From Glycomyces albidus (lineage in GTDB: Bacteria > Actinomycetota > Actinomycetes > Mycobacteriales > Micromonosporaceae), in contig NZ_WIAO01000004.1 in the NCBI RefSeq assembly GCF_009451885.1, positions 1 through 64,000 on the forward strand: a stretch of 64,000 nt of DNA. Reading direction: 5' to 3'. Under the pieces are notes generated by a model that did not search any database, was not told where the DNA came from, and saw only the letters and a program-made list of their open reading frames with translations. Position numbers and translations under genes: made by a program. Shown piece by piece: positions 43,412 to 52,146 of this stretch; positions within the stretch are counted from its first letter, which is position 1, and each line of letters opens with the position of its first letter.

Positions 43412-43965
43412 AGGGCGTGACCGTAGCAAAGTGCCGTGGTGCCGTAGCGGCGGACGCGGTCTTCTGCGATCTCGGACGGCCACGGGACGGACGCGTCCTT
43501 GCCGCCGCGTTCGACGACCACGTCGGCGTCGGCGGCGAGCCAGCCCTGTTCGACCAGCGCTTCGAGCACGCCCGCGACCGCCGCGTCGGTGACGGCGTAG
43601 GGCGGGTCGGCGAAGACGATGTCGTACGGTTCGGCCGGGGCGCTCTGGAGCGCCTTCTCGACCGGGGCGCAGATCACTTCGCCGCCGGTGACGCCGAGGT
43701 CGGCGAGGTTGCGGCGCAGGAGCTTCGCGGTGAGCGCGTGCGACTCGACGAACAGTGCCGCGGCGGCGCCGCGGGAGAGCGCCTCGATGCCGACCGCGCC
43801 GGAGCCGGCGTACAGGTCGGCGAAGCGGAGCCCGTCGAGGTCGCCGCCGGGGGCGAGCGAGTTGAACAGCGCTTCGCGGACCCGGTCCGAGGTCGGCCGG
43901 GTGCGGTCGCCCTGGGGCGTGGCGAGGCGGCGGCCCTTGAGGCTGCCGGCGATGATCCTAGTCAT
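43408..43965 (-). CDS. rsmD: 16S rRNA (guanine966-N2)-methyltransferase
   Basis: A 185-residue RsmD. IIAGSLKGRRLATP, RPTSDRVREALFN, DLYAGSGAVGIEALSRGA (SAM-binding) and FADPPYAV (DPPY catalytic motif) are all present. It methylates G966 of 16S rRNA. It follows recG by 31 bases and overlaps coaD by 4, one operon. Confidence 0.97.
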   Translation of the reverse strand: MTRIIAGSLKGRRLATPQGDRTRPTSDRVREALFNSLAPGGDLDGLRFADLYAGSGAVGIEALSRGAAAALFVESHALTAKLLRRNLADLGVTGGEVICAPVEKALQSAPAEPYDIVFADPPYAVTDAAVAGVLEALVEQGWLAADADVVVERGGKDASVPWPSEIAEDRVRRYGTTALCYGHAL

Positions 43966-43996
43966 TTGCGCCCAAGTCTAGACCGCCCCGGCCGCC

Positions 43997-46210
43997 TCAG
44001 CCCTTCTCGAGGAACTCGCCCCGGTCGGCGGCGAGGTCGTCGACGAGGGCCGCGAAGTCGGGGAAGCGCTCGAGCTCCGGATCGGCCTCGATCAGGGCGG
44101 TCGCCTCGGCCCGGGACGCGGCGATGATGTCCGCGTCCTTCAGCAGCGACAGCAGCTTCACGTGCGACTTCATGCCGGACTGGGCGGCGCCGAGGACGTC
44201 GCCTTCGCGGCGCTGCTCCAAGTCGAGCTCGGCCAGCGCGAAGCCGTCCGTGGTGGAGGCGACGGCGTCGAGGCGCTCGCGCGACGGCGAGCCCTCCATC
44301 GCTTCGCTGACGAGCAGGCACAGGCCCGGGTGGCTGCCGCGGCCGACGCGGCCGCGGAGCTGGTGGAGCTGGGAGATGCCGAAGCGCTCGGCGTCGAGGA
44401 CGACCATCGCGGTGGCGTTGGGGACGTTGACGCCGACTTCGATCACGGTGGTGGCGACCAGGACGTCGATCTCGCCGGCGGCGTAGGCGCGCATGACGCG
44501 GTCCTTCTCGTCGGCGTCGAGGCGGCCGTGGAGGAGGCCCAGGCGCAGGCCGCTGAGCTGGTCGGCGCGCAGCTGCTCGATGACGTCGGTGACGGCGAGC
44601 GGCGGGCGCTTGTCGCCGTCGGCGCCGCCGACGGCGTCGGCGTCCTCTCCTCCGCCGTTCTTCTGGTCGGCATCGCCGACGCGGGGGCAGACGACGTACG
44701 CCTGTCGCCCGGCGGCGACCTCTTCGCGGATGCGGGTCCAGGTGCGCTGCATCCAGCGGCCGTCGGTGTAGGGCACGACGTGGGTGGCGATGGGGCTGCG
44801 GCCGGCCGGGAGTTCGGTGAGGCGGCTGGTCTCCAGGTCGCCGTAGACGGTCATGGCGACCGTGCGCGGGATCGGGGTGGCGGTCATGACGAGCGTGTGC
44901 GGGGGCCGCTGCGCCTTGGCGCGCAGGGCGTCCCGCTGCTCGACGCCGAAGCGGTGCTGCTCGTCGACGACGACCAGGCCGAGGTCGGCGAAGTCGACGC
45001 CGTCGTAGAGGAGCGCGTGGGTGCCGATGACGATGCCGGCGGCGCCGGTCTTGACGGCGTCGAGGACCGGGCGGCGCTGGGCGGCCGTGGCCGAGCCGGT
45101 GAGGAGGACGACCTGGGTGGCCTCCGGCGGCGCGCCGAGCTGGCCGCCGTTCGCGAGGTCGCCGAGCATCTCGGCGATCGACCGGTGGTGCTGCGCCGCG
45201 AGGACCTCGGTGGGGGCGAGGAGCGCGGCCTGTCCGCCGTGGGCGACGACCTGGAGCATCGCGCGCAGGGCCACGAGGGTCTTGCCGGAGCCGACGTCGC
45301 CTTGGAGCAGCCGGTGCATCGGGTGCTCGCGGGCGAGTTCGGCGGCGATCTCGGCGCCGACCTGCCGCTGCCCGTCGGTGAGGTCGAACGGGAGCCGCGC
45401 GTCGAAGGCGTCGAGGATCGCGCCGCCCTCCGGGTACGGCTTGGCCGCCTCGCCCGCGGACTCGGCCTTGCGGCGGACCAGCACGGTCTGCATGACCAGG
45501 GCCTCTTGCCATTTGAGGCGCTTCTTGGCCGCGCCGAGGTACTCGTGGGACTCGGGCCGGTGGATCTGGCGCAGCGCCGCCCCGTACTCGAGGAGGCCGA
45601 GGCGCTCGCGCAGCGGCGCGGGGAGCGGGTCGGGCGGGTCGGGGACGAGGCCGAGGACGGTGTGGACCGCCTTGGCGATGTTCCAGGTCGGCAGTTCGGC
45701 GGTGGACCGGTAGACCGGGATGAGCGTCCCGGCGAACTCCTCGATGGCGCTCGAGGGGTCGTCGGCGTCCTCGGCGAGGAGCTGGTACTGGGGCGAGTTG
45801 AGCTGGAGGCGGCCGCGGAACTGGGCCACCTTGCCGGCGAACAGGCCCCAGCGTCCGGCGACGAGCTCCTTCGCGCGCCAGCCCTGGTTGAAGAACGTGA
45901 GGGTCAGGGTGCGCCCGGCCTCGTCGGCGACGATGACCTCGAGGAGCTCCCCGCGGCCGCCGCGTCCGCGGCCCCGGCCCGACCGCGGCGTGAAGGTCTT
46001 CTTGACGGCGGCGCGGACCTGGGCGGCGACGGTGACGTCGTCGCCGATCCCGAGCGAGGCGAGGTCGGTGCGCTCGCCGCGCTGCGCGTAGCGGAACGGG
46101 TAGTGCGCGAGGAGGTCCCCGGCGGTCTCCAGGCCCAGTCCGTCGGCGAGGGCTTCGGCGGTCTTCTTGCCCAGGACCTCGCGCAGCCGGGTCTCCAACC
46201 CAACGGTCAT
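43997..46210 (-). CDS. recG: ATP-dependent DNA helicase RecG
   Basis: A 737-residue RecG, which remodels stalled replication forks. The N-terminal wedge/OB region (about 1-170) contains a Gly/Arg insert (SGRGRGRGGRGE). The helicase core has LLQGDVGSGKTLVAL (Walker A), VVDEQHRFGVEQRD (DEQH box), MTATPIPRT, and the late motifs VATTVIEVGVNVPNA and QLRGRVGRG. An extra loop of about 25 Gly/Asp-rich residues (NGGGEDADAVGGADGDK) interrupts the second helicase domain. The ATG at 46210 overlaps the stop of the DAK2 gene (ATGA). Confidence 0.96.
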   Translation of the reverse strand: MTVGLETRLREVLGKKTAEALADGLGLETAGDLLAHYPFRYAQRGERTDLASLGIGDDVTVAAQVRAAVKKTFTPRSGRGRGRGGRGELLEVIVADEAGRTLTLTFFNQGWRAKELVAGRWGLFAGKVAQFRGRLQLNSPQYQLLAEDADDPSSAIEEFAGTLIPVYRSTAELPTWNIAKAVHTVLGLVPDPPDPLPAPLRERLGLLEYGAALRQIHRPESHEYLGAAKKRLKWQEALVMQTVLVRRKAESAGEAAKPYPEGGAILDAFDARLPFDLTDGQRQVGAEIAAELAREHPMHRLLQGDVGSGKTLVALRAMLQVVAHGGQAALLAPTEVLAAQHHRSIAEMLGDLANGGQLGAPPEATQVVLLTGSATAAQRRPVLDAVKTGAAGIVIGTHALLYDGVDFADLGLVVVDEQHRFGVEQRDALRAKAQRPPHTLVMTATPIPRTVAMTVYGDLETSRLTELPAGRSPIATHVVPYTDGRWMQRTWTRIREEVAAGRQAYVVCPRVGDADQKNGGGEDADAVGGADGDKRPPLAVTDVIEQLRADQLSGLRLGLLHGRLDADEKDRVMRAYAAGEIDVLVATTVIEVGVNVPNATAMVVLDAERFGISQLHQLRGRVGRGSHPGLCLLVSEAMEGSPSRERLDAVASTTDGFALAELDLEQRREGDVLGAAQSGMKSHVKLLSLLKDADIIAASRAEATALIEADPELERFPDFAALVDDLAADRGEFLEKG

Positions 46211-47808
46211 TCGGCTCCGATCAGCAGCAGCGGTTCGTCGTCCGAGGCGGCCAACTGCTGGATCTCCACGGTCGGCCACGCCTCGCGCACATGATGGCTC
46301 AGGGCTGTGACAGTTTCGGTGTTCGAACCGCTCCCGGGCAGGACGGTGAGGAGTTCGGCCCCGGCGGCGCAGAGCCGGTCGGCGAGGTCGCGGGCGGCCT
46401 CGGCCGCGTCCGGGGCGGTGCGGACGGTCTCGCCGCTCACGAGGACGGCGAAGCCGCCGTCGCGTTCGCGGACCTCACCGGTGCGGCAGGCGGCGGCCGC
46501 TTCGGCCATCGCGGTGACGTCGTCGTCGAATTGCCGGTCGGGGTCGTGGACGGCGACCGCGGCGAGGCTCTGCACGACCGCGCCCGTGGGGATCACGGTG
46601 ACCCGGTAGCCGTCGCGGCGGGCGGCCTGCGCGGCCTTGCGGGCGGTGCGGGCGGCCTCGTGGGTGTCGACGAGGACGACCGCGCTCAGCGCGCCGCCGT
46701 CGCGCACGGCGGCGAGCTCGGCGGCGACGGTCGCGGCGGTGGCGGTCCGGCAGCCTTCTCCGGCGAGGAGCGCCCGCACGGCGGCGGCGGCGGTGACGAC
46801 CACGACCGTGCGCCGCCTCGGTTCGACCGGCGGCGGCTCGGGCACCGGATGGGCGTGCTCGGCGCCGTCGGCGAAGCGGGTCACGGAGATCCGGTGGACC
46901 CGGCCGCGCTCGATCCCCGCCTCGATGGCCGCGCCGATGTCGTTGACGTGCACGTGGACGTTGAACGTGGTGACGTCCCTGGCGGCGCGGGAGCCGATGA
47001 TGACGACCGAGTCGCCGAGATCGGTGAGCCGGTGGCGCAGGTCCGACGCGGCCTCGGCGTCCGCTTCGAGCAGGTACTGGACCTCGTAGCCGAAGACCTC
47101 GGAGCCGGTCTCGCGCGGGACCTCCTCGGTCTCCTCGACCGCGCGCACACGGTGGCGTTCGAGGAGGTCGAGCGCGCCGGTGGGTACCGAGCCGGTGAGC
47201 GTCGCGACGAGCGCCTCCAGGAGCAGCGCGAGCGCGAGGCCCCCCGAGTCGACGACGCCGGCGCGGGCGAGCGCGGGAAGCTGCCCGGGGGTGGCCGCGA
47301 CCGCCTCAGCCGCGCCCTCGGCGGCCGCGCGGGCCGCGGAGACGAGCCCGAACGGCGCGGCCTTCGCGGCCGCGGACGCGGCGGACTCGGCGACGGTGAG
47401 GATGGTGCCGGCCATGGGGACGGCGACGGCGCCGGTCGCGGCGTCCGTGGCCGAGCGCAGGCCCGCGGCGAAGCCCTTCGCGTCGATCGCGTCGGCGTTC
47501 CAGGCGTCGGCGAGACCGCGGAGCATCTGGGCGAGGATCACCCCGGAGTTCCCGCGGGCCGACAGCAGGGCCCGCCCGGCGGCCTCGTCGAGGAGCGCCT
47601 CGAGCCCGAGCCCGGGGGTGGCGCCCTGGAAGGCGGCCTGGAGGGTCGCGAGCATGTTCGTCGCGGTGTCGGAGTCGGCGACGGGGAACACGTTCAACTC
47701 GTCGACCCCGCGCCGGTGGCGGGTCAACGTGTCGATGCCGCGCGCGGCCCATTCGCGCATGATGTCCGCGTCGAGGAGCTGGCGTCCGGTCTCAGGTATT
47801 TCCACCAC
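46207..47808 (-). CDS. DAK2 (DhaL)-domain protein, FakA/YloV-like
   Basis: A 533-residue protein. Residues about 15-200 form a DhaL/DAK2 nucleotide-binding domain (GVDELNVFPVADSDTATNML, SARGNSGVILAQMLRG, RAGVVDSGGLAL); the rest resembles the FakA/YloV middle and DegV-like C-terminal domains. In firmicutes this architecture is the kinase of fatty-acid kinase. The usual PDGDTGTN core reads ADSDTATN here, with two substitutions near the metal site. GTG at 47808 (or 47805) is the best start, but GGAGG is about 14 bases or more upstream, so the start is uncertain. It overlaps recG, the usual actinobacterial neighbour. Confidence 0.87.
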   Translation of the reverse strand: MVEIPETGRQLLDADIMREWAARGIDTLTRHRRGVDELNVFPVADSDTATNMLATLQAAFQGATPGLGLEALLDEAAGRALLSARGNSGVILAQMLRGLADAWNADAIDAKGFAAGLRSATDAATGAVAVPMAGTILTVAESAASAAAKAAPFGLVSAARAAAEGAAEAVAATPGQLPALARAGVVDSGGLALALLLEALVATLTGSVPTGALDLLERHRVRAVEETEEVPRETGSEVFGYEVQYLLEADAEAASDLRHRLTDLGDSVVIIGSRAARDVTTFNVHVHVNDIGAAIEAGIERGRVHRISVTRFADGAEHAHPVPEPPPVEPRRRTVVVVTAAAAVRALLAGEGCRTATAATVAAELAAVRDGGALSAVVLVDTHEAARTARKAAQAARRDGYRVTVIPTGAVVQSLAAVAVHDPDRQFDDDVTAMAEAAAACRTGEVRERDGGFAVLVSGETVRTAPDAAEAARDLADRLCAAGAELLTVLPGSGSNTETVTALSHHVREAWPTVEIQQLAASDDEPLLLIGAE

Positions 47809-47882
47809 GGGCCATGAGAATACGCCTCCGGGGGACGATGCGGTACCGGTCGGTGCCGCGTCCTCCCCCAGAGCCGCCTCGG

Positions 47883-49133
47883 TCAGGGGCCGAAGCTGAT
47901 GCTGGTGCGGGCCGCTTCGAGGGCTTCGACCTGTTCGGGGGTGGCGACGCCGACGAAGCCGACGTAGCTGCTCCCGTTCTGGACGACCGCGGTCATGACC
48001 GTGCTCCCGGCCACCGTGAACGTGTTGAAGTACGCGGCGCGGGCGTCCACCCGGTACTGGCCGCCGGTCGGGCTCTCGGCCGCGCCGCCGGCCCACCCGG
48101 CGGCGATGTTCTGGAGGTTCGTGCCGAGCGTCTCGAGGTTGACGTCCTCGGCGACGCCGATCGCGGCGTTGTCGAGGGTGCCGAAGTAGACGGTCGGGCC
48201 GGTGCCGCCGAACGTGCTGCCGGTGGCGTCGGTGAACGCGGCGGGCGGGCTCGCGGCCTCGGTCGAACCCTCGGGGACGAGGATGCTCAGACCCGAGCCC
48301 TCGTTCGCGAGGACCGTGTCCGCCGCGGGCGCCGCAGGAGCCTCGGAGGACGGTTCCCCGCTCGGGGTGGCATCGCCCGAGGGCGACGCGTCTCCGGAGG
48401 GCGACGCGTCGCCGGACGGCTCGGCCTCCTGCGAGGTGCCCTGGATGGTGCCGGTCTGCTCGTCGCTCGGATCGCCGCCCGGATTGAACAGGATGAAGCC
48501 GCCCACGCCCAGGGCGACGGCGATGACGACGACGCCGACGAGCAGGAGCCACATCGGGCCCTTGCCGCCCTTCTTCTTGCGCTTGATGGTGTCCGGCGCA
48601 CCCCACGGCTGCGCCCCGCCGCCGCCGGAGACCGGGACGAGCTGGCCGCCCTGGGGGCCGAACTGGCCGCCGCCGAACGGCGGCTGGCCGTAAGGCGGCT
48701 GCTGGCCGTACTGCCCGGCGGGACCGGAGACCGGCATGCCCGAAGCCGGGATCGACGAGACCGGCGGCATGCCCGAGACCGGCATTCCGGAGACGGGCAC
48801 CCCGCCGCCGCCTCCGAACGGGTCGGCCGCGGGCATCTGGTGCGGCATCTGGGGAGGAATGTGCTGGGGCGACTGCGCCGGCTGGTCGAACGGGGAGATC
48901 GGGACGCCCGGGGGCGGGCCGAACGGGGGCGGCGACGGCTGGCCGGGGCCGCCGACGTACTTGACGGTCCCGTCCTCTTCGATCGGGCCCTGCTGCTGGC
49001 TCATCCCCGACATCCGCTGGCTCTCGGGCGACCACGGCGGGGGTTCCTCCGGCGGCTGCTCGTTGGGCCGGTACACGGGGGGCTGTTGCGGGGACTGCCA
49101 ACCGTCGGCAGGCTGCTGCGGGGTGTTGCTCAT
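47883..49133 (-). CDS. Single-span membrane protein with Pro/Gly-rich cytosolic arm
   Basis: A 416-residue protein of no recognised family. Residues 1-185 are disordered, Pro/Gln/Gly-rich, with repeated VSGMP units (VPVSGMPVSGMPP). KRKKKGGKGP precedes a membrane segment at about 195-217 (MWLLLVGVVVIAVALGVGGF). Outside the cell come SGDASPSGDA repeats and a compact C-terminal domain of about 150 residues (GLSILVPEGS, VYFGTLDNAAIGVAEDVNLE, YFNTFTVAGSTVMTAVVQNG). The layout equals many actinobacterial DUF-type surface proteins. It has its own start region before the rpmB gene on the other strand. Confidence 0.8.
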   Translation of the reverse strand: MSNTPQQPADGWQSPQQPPVYRPNEQPPEEPPPWSPESQRMSGMSQQQGPIEEDGTVKYVGGPGQPSPPPFGPPPGVPISPFDQPAQSPQHIPPQMPHQMPAADPFGGGGGVPVSGMPVSGMPPVSSIPASGMPVSGPAGQYGQQPPYGQPPFGGGQFGPQGGQLVPVSGGGGAQPWGAPDTIKRKKKGGKGPMWLLLVGVVVIAVALGVGGFILFNPGGDPSDEQTGTIQGTSQEAEPSGDASPSGDASPSGDATPSGEPSSEAPAAPAADTVLANEGSGLSILVPEGSTEAASPPAAFTDATGSTFGGTGPTVYFGTLDNAAIGVAEDVNLETLGTNLQNIAAGWAGGAAESPTGGQYRVDARAAYFNTFTVAGSTVMTAVVQNGSSYVGFVGVATPEQVEALEAARTSISFGP

Positions 49134-49343
49134 GTTCGACTCACCAAAGAAGCTATGGGCATCGGCACATCATCTGTATGCGGCCAGCCTACGGGATCAA
49201 CGCCCATCCTAGAGTCACCGACGGTAGCGGACGGCGGCAGCCGCCACAGTACAGAGCAGCGGAGAGGCGTCCTGGTTGGACGCGCCGGCGCGGCTGTGGC
49301 GCAGGTCCCCTGACCTGGATGGGCAGGGGTCATCCGGGTCCGT

Positions 49344-49349
49344 TAGAAT
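49344..49349 (+). promoter_or_regulatory. -10 element candidate for rpmB
   Basis: TAGAAT, 57 bases before the rpmB ATG. No good -35 was found at 16-18 bases. Confidence 0.4.
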
Positions 49350-49406
49350 TACCGGGTTGCCCGCCTGCAGGCGGGTCGATTGAACGTCAAGCAGGAGTTT
49401 TGGATT

Positions 49407-49598
49407 ATGTCGAGCGTGTGTGAAGTCTGTGCCAAGCGCCCGGGCTTCGGCAACAACGTCCCGTGGTCCCACAAGAAGACCCGTCGTCGTTGGAACCCGA
49501 ACCTGCAGACCATCCGCATCGCGACTGGCTCCGGCGACAACAAGCGCCGCGCCAAGGTCTGCACCTCGTGCATCAAGGCCGGCAAGGTCACCCGTTAA
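49407..49598 (+). CDS. rpmB: 50S ribosomal protein L28 (zinc form)
   Basis: A 63-residue L28: SSVCEVCAKRPGFGNNVPWS, HKKTRRRWNPNLQ and CTSCIKAGKV. Both CxxC pairs are kept, so this is the zinc-binding form. CAGGAG lies about 10 bases before the ATG at 49407. It stands alone with its own hairpin, between the membrane protein gene and thiL, both on the other strand. Confidence 0.97.
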   Translation: MSSVCEVCAKRPGFGNNVPWSHKKTRRRWNPNLQTIRIATGSGDNKRRAKVCTSCIKAGKVTR

Positions 49599-49620
49599 GG
49601 GCTGACGCCGAGAAGACTTA

Positions 49621-49647
49621 CGCCGCCGGGGCTCGGCCCCGGCGGCG
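49621..49647 (+). terminator. Terminator of rpmB
   Basis: CGCCGCCGGGGC pairs perfectly with 49636-49647 over a TCG loop, followed by CTTTGTC. Confidence 0.88.
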
Positions 49648-49675
49648 CTTTGTCGTCCCCGCGCAGCCGCGGTGC

Positions 49676-50626
49676 TCACGCCGTCGCGAAGTGGTCCCAG
49701 CCGGTCGGGCCGGTCCAGGAGCGGCCGTCGACGGTGACGCCGGCGCCTTCGGCGACCGCGCCGATGCGGCGCCAGCCTTCGGGGAGGAGCACGTCGGCGG
49801 GGAAGGCCGCGGCCATCGCGTGGTCCTCGCCGCCGGTCAGGATCCAGCGGCGGGCGTCCGCGCCGAGGGCTTCGGCGGCGTTGCGCATCGGCTCCGGGAT
49901 CGGCAGCGCGGCGGTGTCGACGTCGATGGCGACCCCCGAGGCGGACGCGATGTGACCGAGATCGGCGAGGAGCCCGTCGGAGACGTCGATCATGGCGTCC
50001 GCGCCCATGAGGGCGGCATGGCGCGCGGCCGCGTACGGCGGCTGCGGCCGGCGGTAGGCGCCGACGAGCGCGCCCGGGGAGCGGAAGCCGCGGGAGAGGA
50101 CGCTCAGGCCGCCGGCGGCCCAGCCGACCTTCCCGGCGAGCGCGACGACGTCCCCGGGCCGGGCGCCGCCGCGGGCGATCGCCTCGCGGCCCTCCAGGTC
50201 GCCGAGGGCGGTGACGGTGACCGTGAGGAGCTCCCCGCGGGTGGTGTCGCCGCCGACGACCGCCGCTCCGGCGGCCGCGGCCTCGGCGGCGAGGCCCGCC
50301 GCGAGCCCTTCGAGCCATTCGACGGGCGTGTCCTGCGGCGCGCACACCGCGGCGAGGAGCGCCGTCGGCCGGGCGCCCATCGCCGCGATGTCGGCGAGGT
50401 TGACCGCGGCGGCCTTGTGGCCGACGTCGGTGGCCGAGCACCAGTCGCGGCGGAAGTGGTTGCCCTCGACGAGCATGTCGGTGCAGGCGACGACCCGGCC
50501 GTCGGGCGCGGCCACGACGGCGGCGTCGTCGCCGGGGCCGAGCAGCACCGCGTCGGTGGTGCCGAAGTGGCGGGTGAAGCGTTCGATCAGCCGGAATTCG
50601 CCGACCTCGGCGACGGTCTCGCTCAC
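49676..50626 (-). CDS. thiL: Thiamine-monophosphate kinase
   Basis: A 316-residue ThiL, which makes thiamine diphosphate from the monophosphate. GPGDDAAVV, TDMLVEGNHFRRDW, GHKAAAVNLADIAAMGA, GGDTTRGE and MIDVSDGLLADLGH are the family motifs with the metal-binding aspartates; ILTGGEDH is near the end. The GTG at 50626 fits the family N-terminus (VGEFRLIERF) and follows GAGGA at about 12 bases. It is divergent from the RAM-domain gene. Confidence 0.96.
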   Translation of the reverse strand: MSETVAEVGEFRLIERFTRHFGTTDAVLLGPGDDAAVVAAPDGRVVACTDMLVEGNHFRRDWCSATDVGHKAAAVNLADIAAMGARPTALLAAVCAPQDTPVEWLEGLAAGLAAEAAAAGAAVVGGDTTRGELLTVTVTALGDLEGREAIARGGARPGDVVALAGKVGWAAGGLSVLSRGFRSPGALVGAYRRPQPPYAAARHAALMGADAMIDVSDGLLADLGHIASASGVAIDVDTAALPIPEPMRNAAEALGADARRWILTGGEDHAMAAAFPADVLLPEGWRRIGAVAEGAGVTVDGRSWTGPTGWDHFATA

Positions 50627-50769
50627 AGTCGGATCAGTCCTCGGTGCCTTGAAGGTCGGTGGATCACTCGGTAATCTTCGCTCAGCGGCGAACGTCAAGC
50701 GGTCAGGCCCACCCGTGTCGGGTTCGGCTCCAGGTCCGCTCGCCGCGGCACGGGGAGGTGGCCGGTCCG

Positions 50770-51003
50770 ATGGTGCAGGCGTACATGCTCATCCAGACGG
50801 AGGTCGGCATGGCCGCGGCGGTCGCCGAGGCCGTGGCCGAGATCGACGGCGTGATCCGGGTCGACACCGTGACCGGGCCCTATGACGTGGTGGTGCTCAC
50901 CGAGGCCGCCACCGTCGACCACCTCGGGCAGGCGGTGGTGAGTAGAGTCCAGCGGGTGGCGGGCATTACCCGCACGCTGACCTGTTCGATCCTCAAGATC
51001 TGA
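50770..51003 (+). CDS. Stand-alone Lrp/AsnC ligand-binding (RAM) domain protein
   Basis: A 77-residue protein consisting only of the Lrp/AsnC effector domain: VQAYMLIQTEVGMAAAVAEA, VDTVTGPYDVVVLTEA and the closing ITRTLTCSILKI. No DNA-binding part. Such small RAM proteins form rings that may bind amino acids or regulate full-length Lrp proteins. ATG at 50770 has GGAGG 11 bases upstream; a GTG at 50758 is an alternative. It sits 13 bases before the DUF3515 gene, near thiL as in other actinobacteria. Confidence 0.9.
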   Translation: MVQAYMLIQTEVGMAAAVAEAVAEIDGVIRVDTVTGPYDVVVLTEAATVDHLGQAVVSRVQRVAGITRTLTCSILKI

Positions 51004-51016
51004 GGGAGGGCGCGCC

Positions 51017-51556
51017 GTGGGCGAGTCGAGGCTTCCGGCGGTCATCGCGACCGCGGTGGCGGTGCCGGTGGCGGCCGTGGCGGGCGTCCTGATCTTCAAC
51101 GCGCTGGCTCCGGCCGCGGAGGACTCGGACCTGGTGCAGGCCGACCTCTCGCCGGTGACCGTCGAGGTCCCCGCGCTGAGCGAGGAGGATGCCGTGATCT
51201 GCCTGGCGCTCACGGCGACCGCGCCGGAGACGGCCGGCGGCCTGGAGGCGCGCCCGGTCGAGGGCGGCGACGGCGCGGCCGAGTCGGTGCTCGCGTACGG
51301 CGACCCGGCGACGGTGGCGACCTGCGGCGCCGAGGCGGTCGCGGTCGAGGACACCGCGGCGGTGTACAAGCTCAACGGCGTCTGCTGGTACTCCGACGAG
51401 GCGGGTCTGGAGTGGACGACCCTGGACCGGCGGGTACCGGTCGCGGTCGCCGTCCCCGAGGAGAACGAGCAGCCGGTGGACGTGCTCAACGACCTGTCGA
51501 CGGTGATCGCCGAGAAGGTCCCCGCCGCCGAGGACGCGCCGACCGGGTGCGCGTGA
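51017..51556 (+). CDS. DUF3515 membrane-anchored protein
   Basis: A 179-residue protein with GTG start. One N-terminal membrane segment (LPAVIATAVAVPVAAVAGVLIF) followed by an exported domain with cysteines in DAVICLAL, VATCGAEA, NGVCWYSD and PTGCA, likely two disulfides; VYKLNGVCWYSDEAGLEWTT is the family core. DUF3515 proteins usually lie next to thiL and D-alanine ligase genes in actinobacteria, and their role is unknown. Its stop overlaps the mpg start. Confidence 0.88.
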   Translation: MGESRLPAVIATAVAVPVAAVAGVLIFNALAPAAEDSDLVQADLSPVTVEVPALSEEDAVICLALTATAPETAGGLEARPVEGGDGAAESVLAYGDPATVATCGAEAVAVEDTAAVYKLNGVCWYSDEAGLEWTTLDRRVPVAVAVPEENEQPVDVLNDLSTVIAEKVPAAEDAPTGCA

Positions 51557-52134
51557 GCCGCATGCTCGACCGGTCGTTCTTCGCCCGAGACTCGGTCGTC
51601 GTGGCCCCGGAGCTCCTGGGCTGCATCGTGACCGCGAACGGCGTGTCCGTGCGGTTGACGGAGGTCGAGGCGTACCGCGAGGACGATCCGGCCTCGCACT
51701 CCTTCCGCGGGGTCACCGGCCGCACGGCGGTCATGTTCGGTCCCCCCGGGTTCCTGTACGTGTACTTCACCTACGGCATGCACTACTGCGCGAACCTGGT
51801 CTGCGGCGCCGACGGGACGGGCGCCGGGGTGCTCCTGCGCGCCGGCGAGGTCGTCGAGGGCGTCGCGCTCGCTCGGGAGCGCCGCGGCGAGAAGATCGCG
51901 GACCGCGACCTCGCCCGGGGCCCGGCGCGCCTGGCGCAGGCGATGGGCTGGGGCCGGGCGGACAACGGCCGCGACATGGTCGGCGCGGTCCGCGCGGGCG
52001 AGCCGACCGCGGTGGTCGCGGGCCCGCGGACCGGCGTCGCGAAGGCCGCCGACACGGCCTGGCGGTTCTCGATCCCGGGCGACCGCTTCGTCTCGCCGTA
52101 CAAGCGCCACCCGAAGGCCCCCGCGGCCGAGTAG
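51553..52134 (+). CDS. mpg: 3-methyladenine DNA glycosylase (Mpg/AAG family)
   Basis: A 193-residue AAG-type glycosylase for alkylated purines. VAPELLGCIV, LTEVEAYREDDPASHSFRG (with the catalytic glutamate), MFGPPGFLYVYFTYGMHYCAN and VLLRAGEVVEG are the family motifs, and RGPARLAQAMG is kept near the end. The GTG at 51553 overlaps the previous stop (GTGA); an ATG at 51562 is a slightly shorter choice. It ends 13 bases before the convergent GH26 gene. Confidence 0.95.
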   Translation: MSRMLDRSFFARDSVVVAPELLGCIVTANGVSVRLTEVEAYREDDPASHSFRGVTGRTAVMFGPPGFLYVYFTYGMHYCANLVCGADGTGAGVLLRAGEVVEGVALARERRGEKIADRDLARGPARLAQAMGWGRADNGRDMVGAVRAGEPTAVVAGPRTGVAKAADTAWRFSIPGDRFVSPYKRHPKAPAAE

Positions 52135-52146
52135 CGCGGGCCGCCG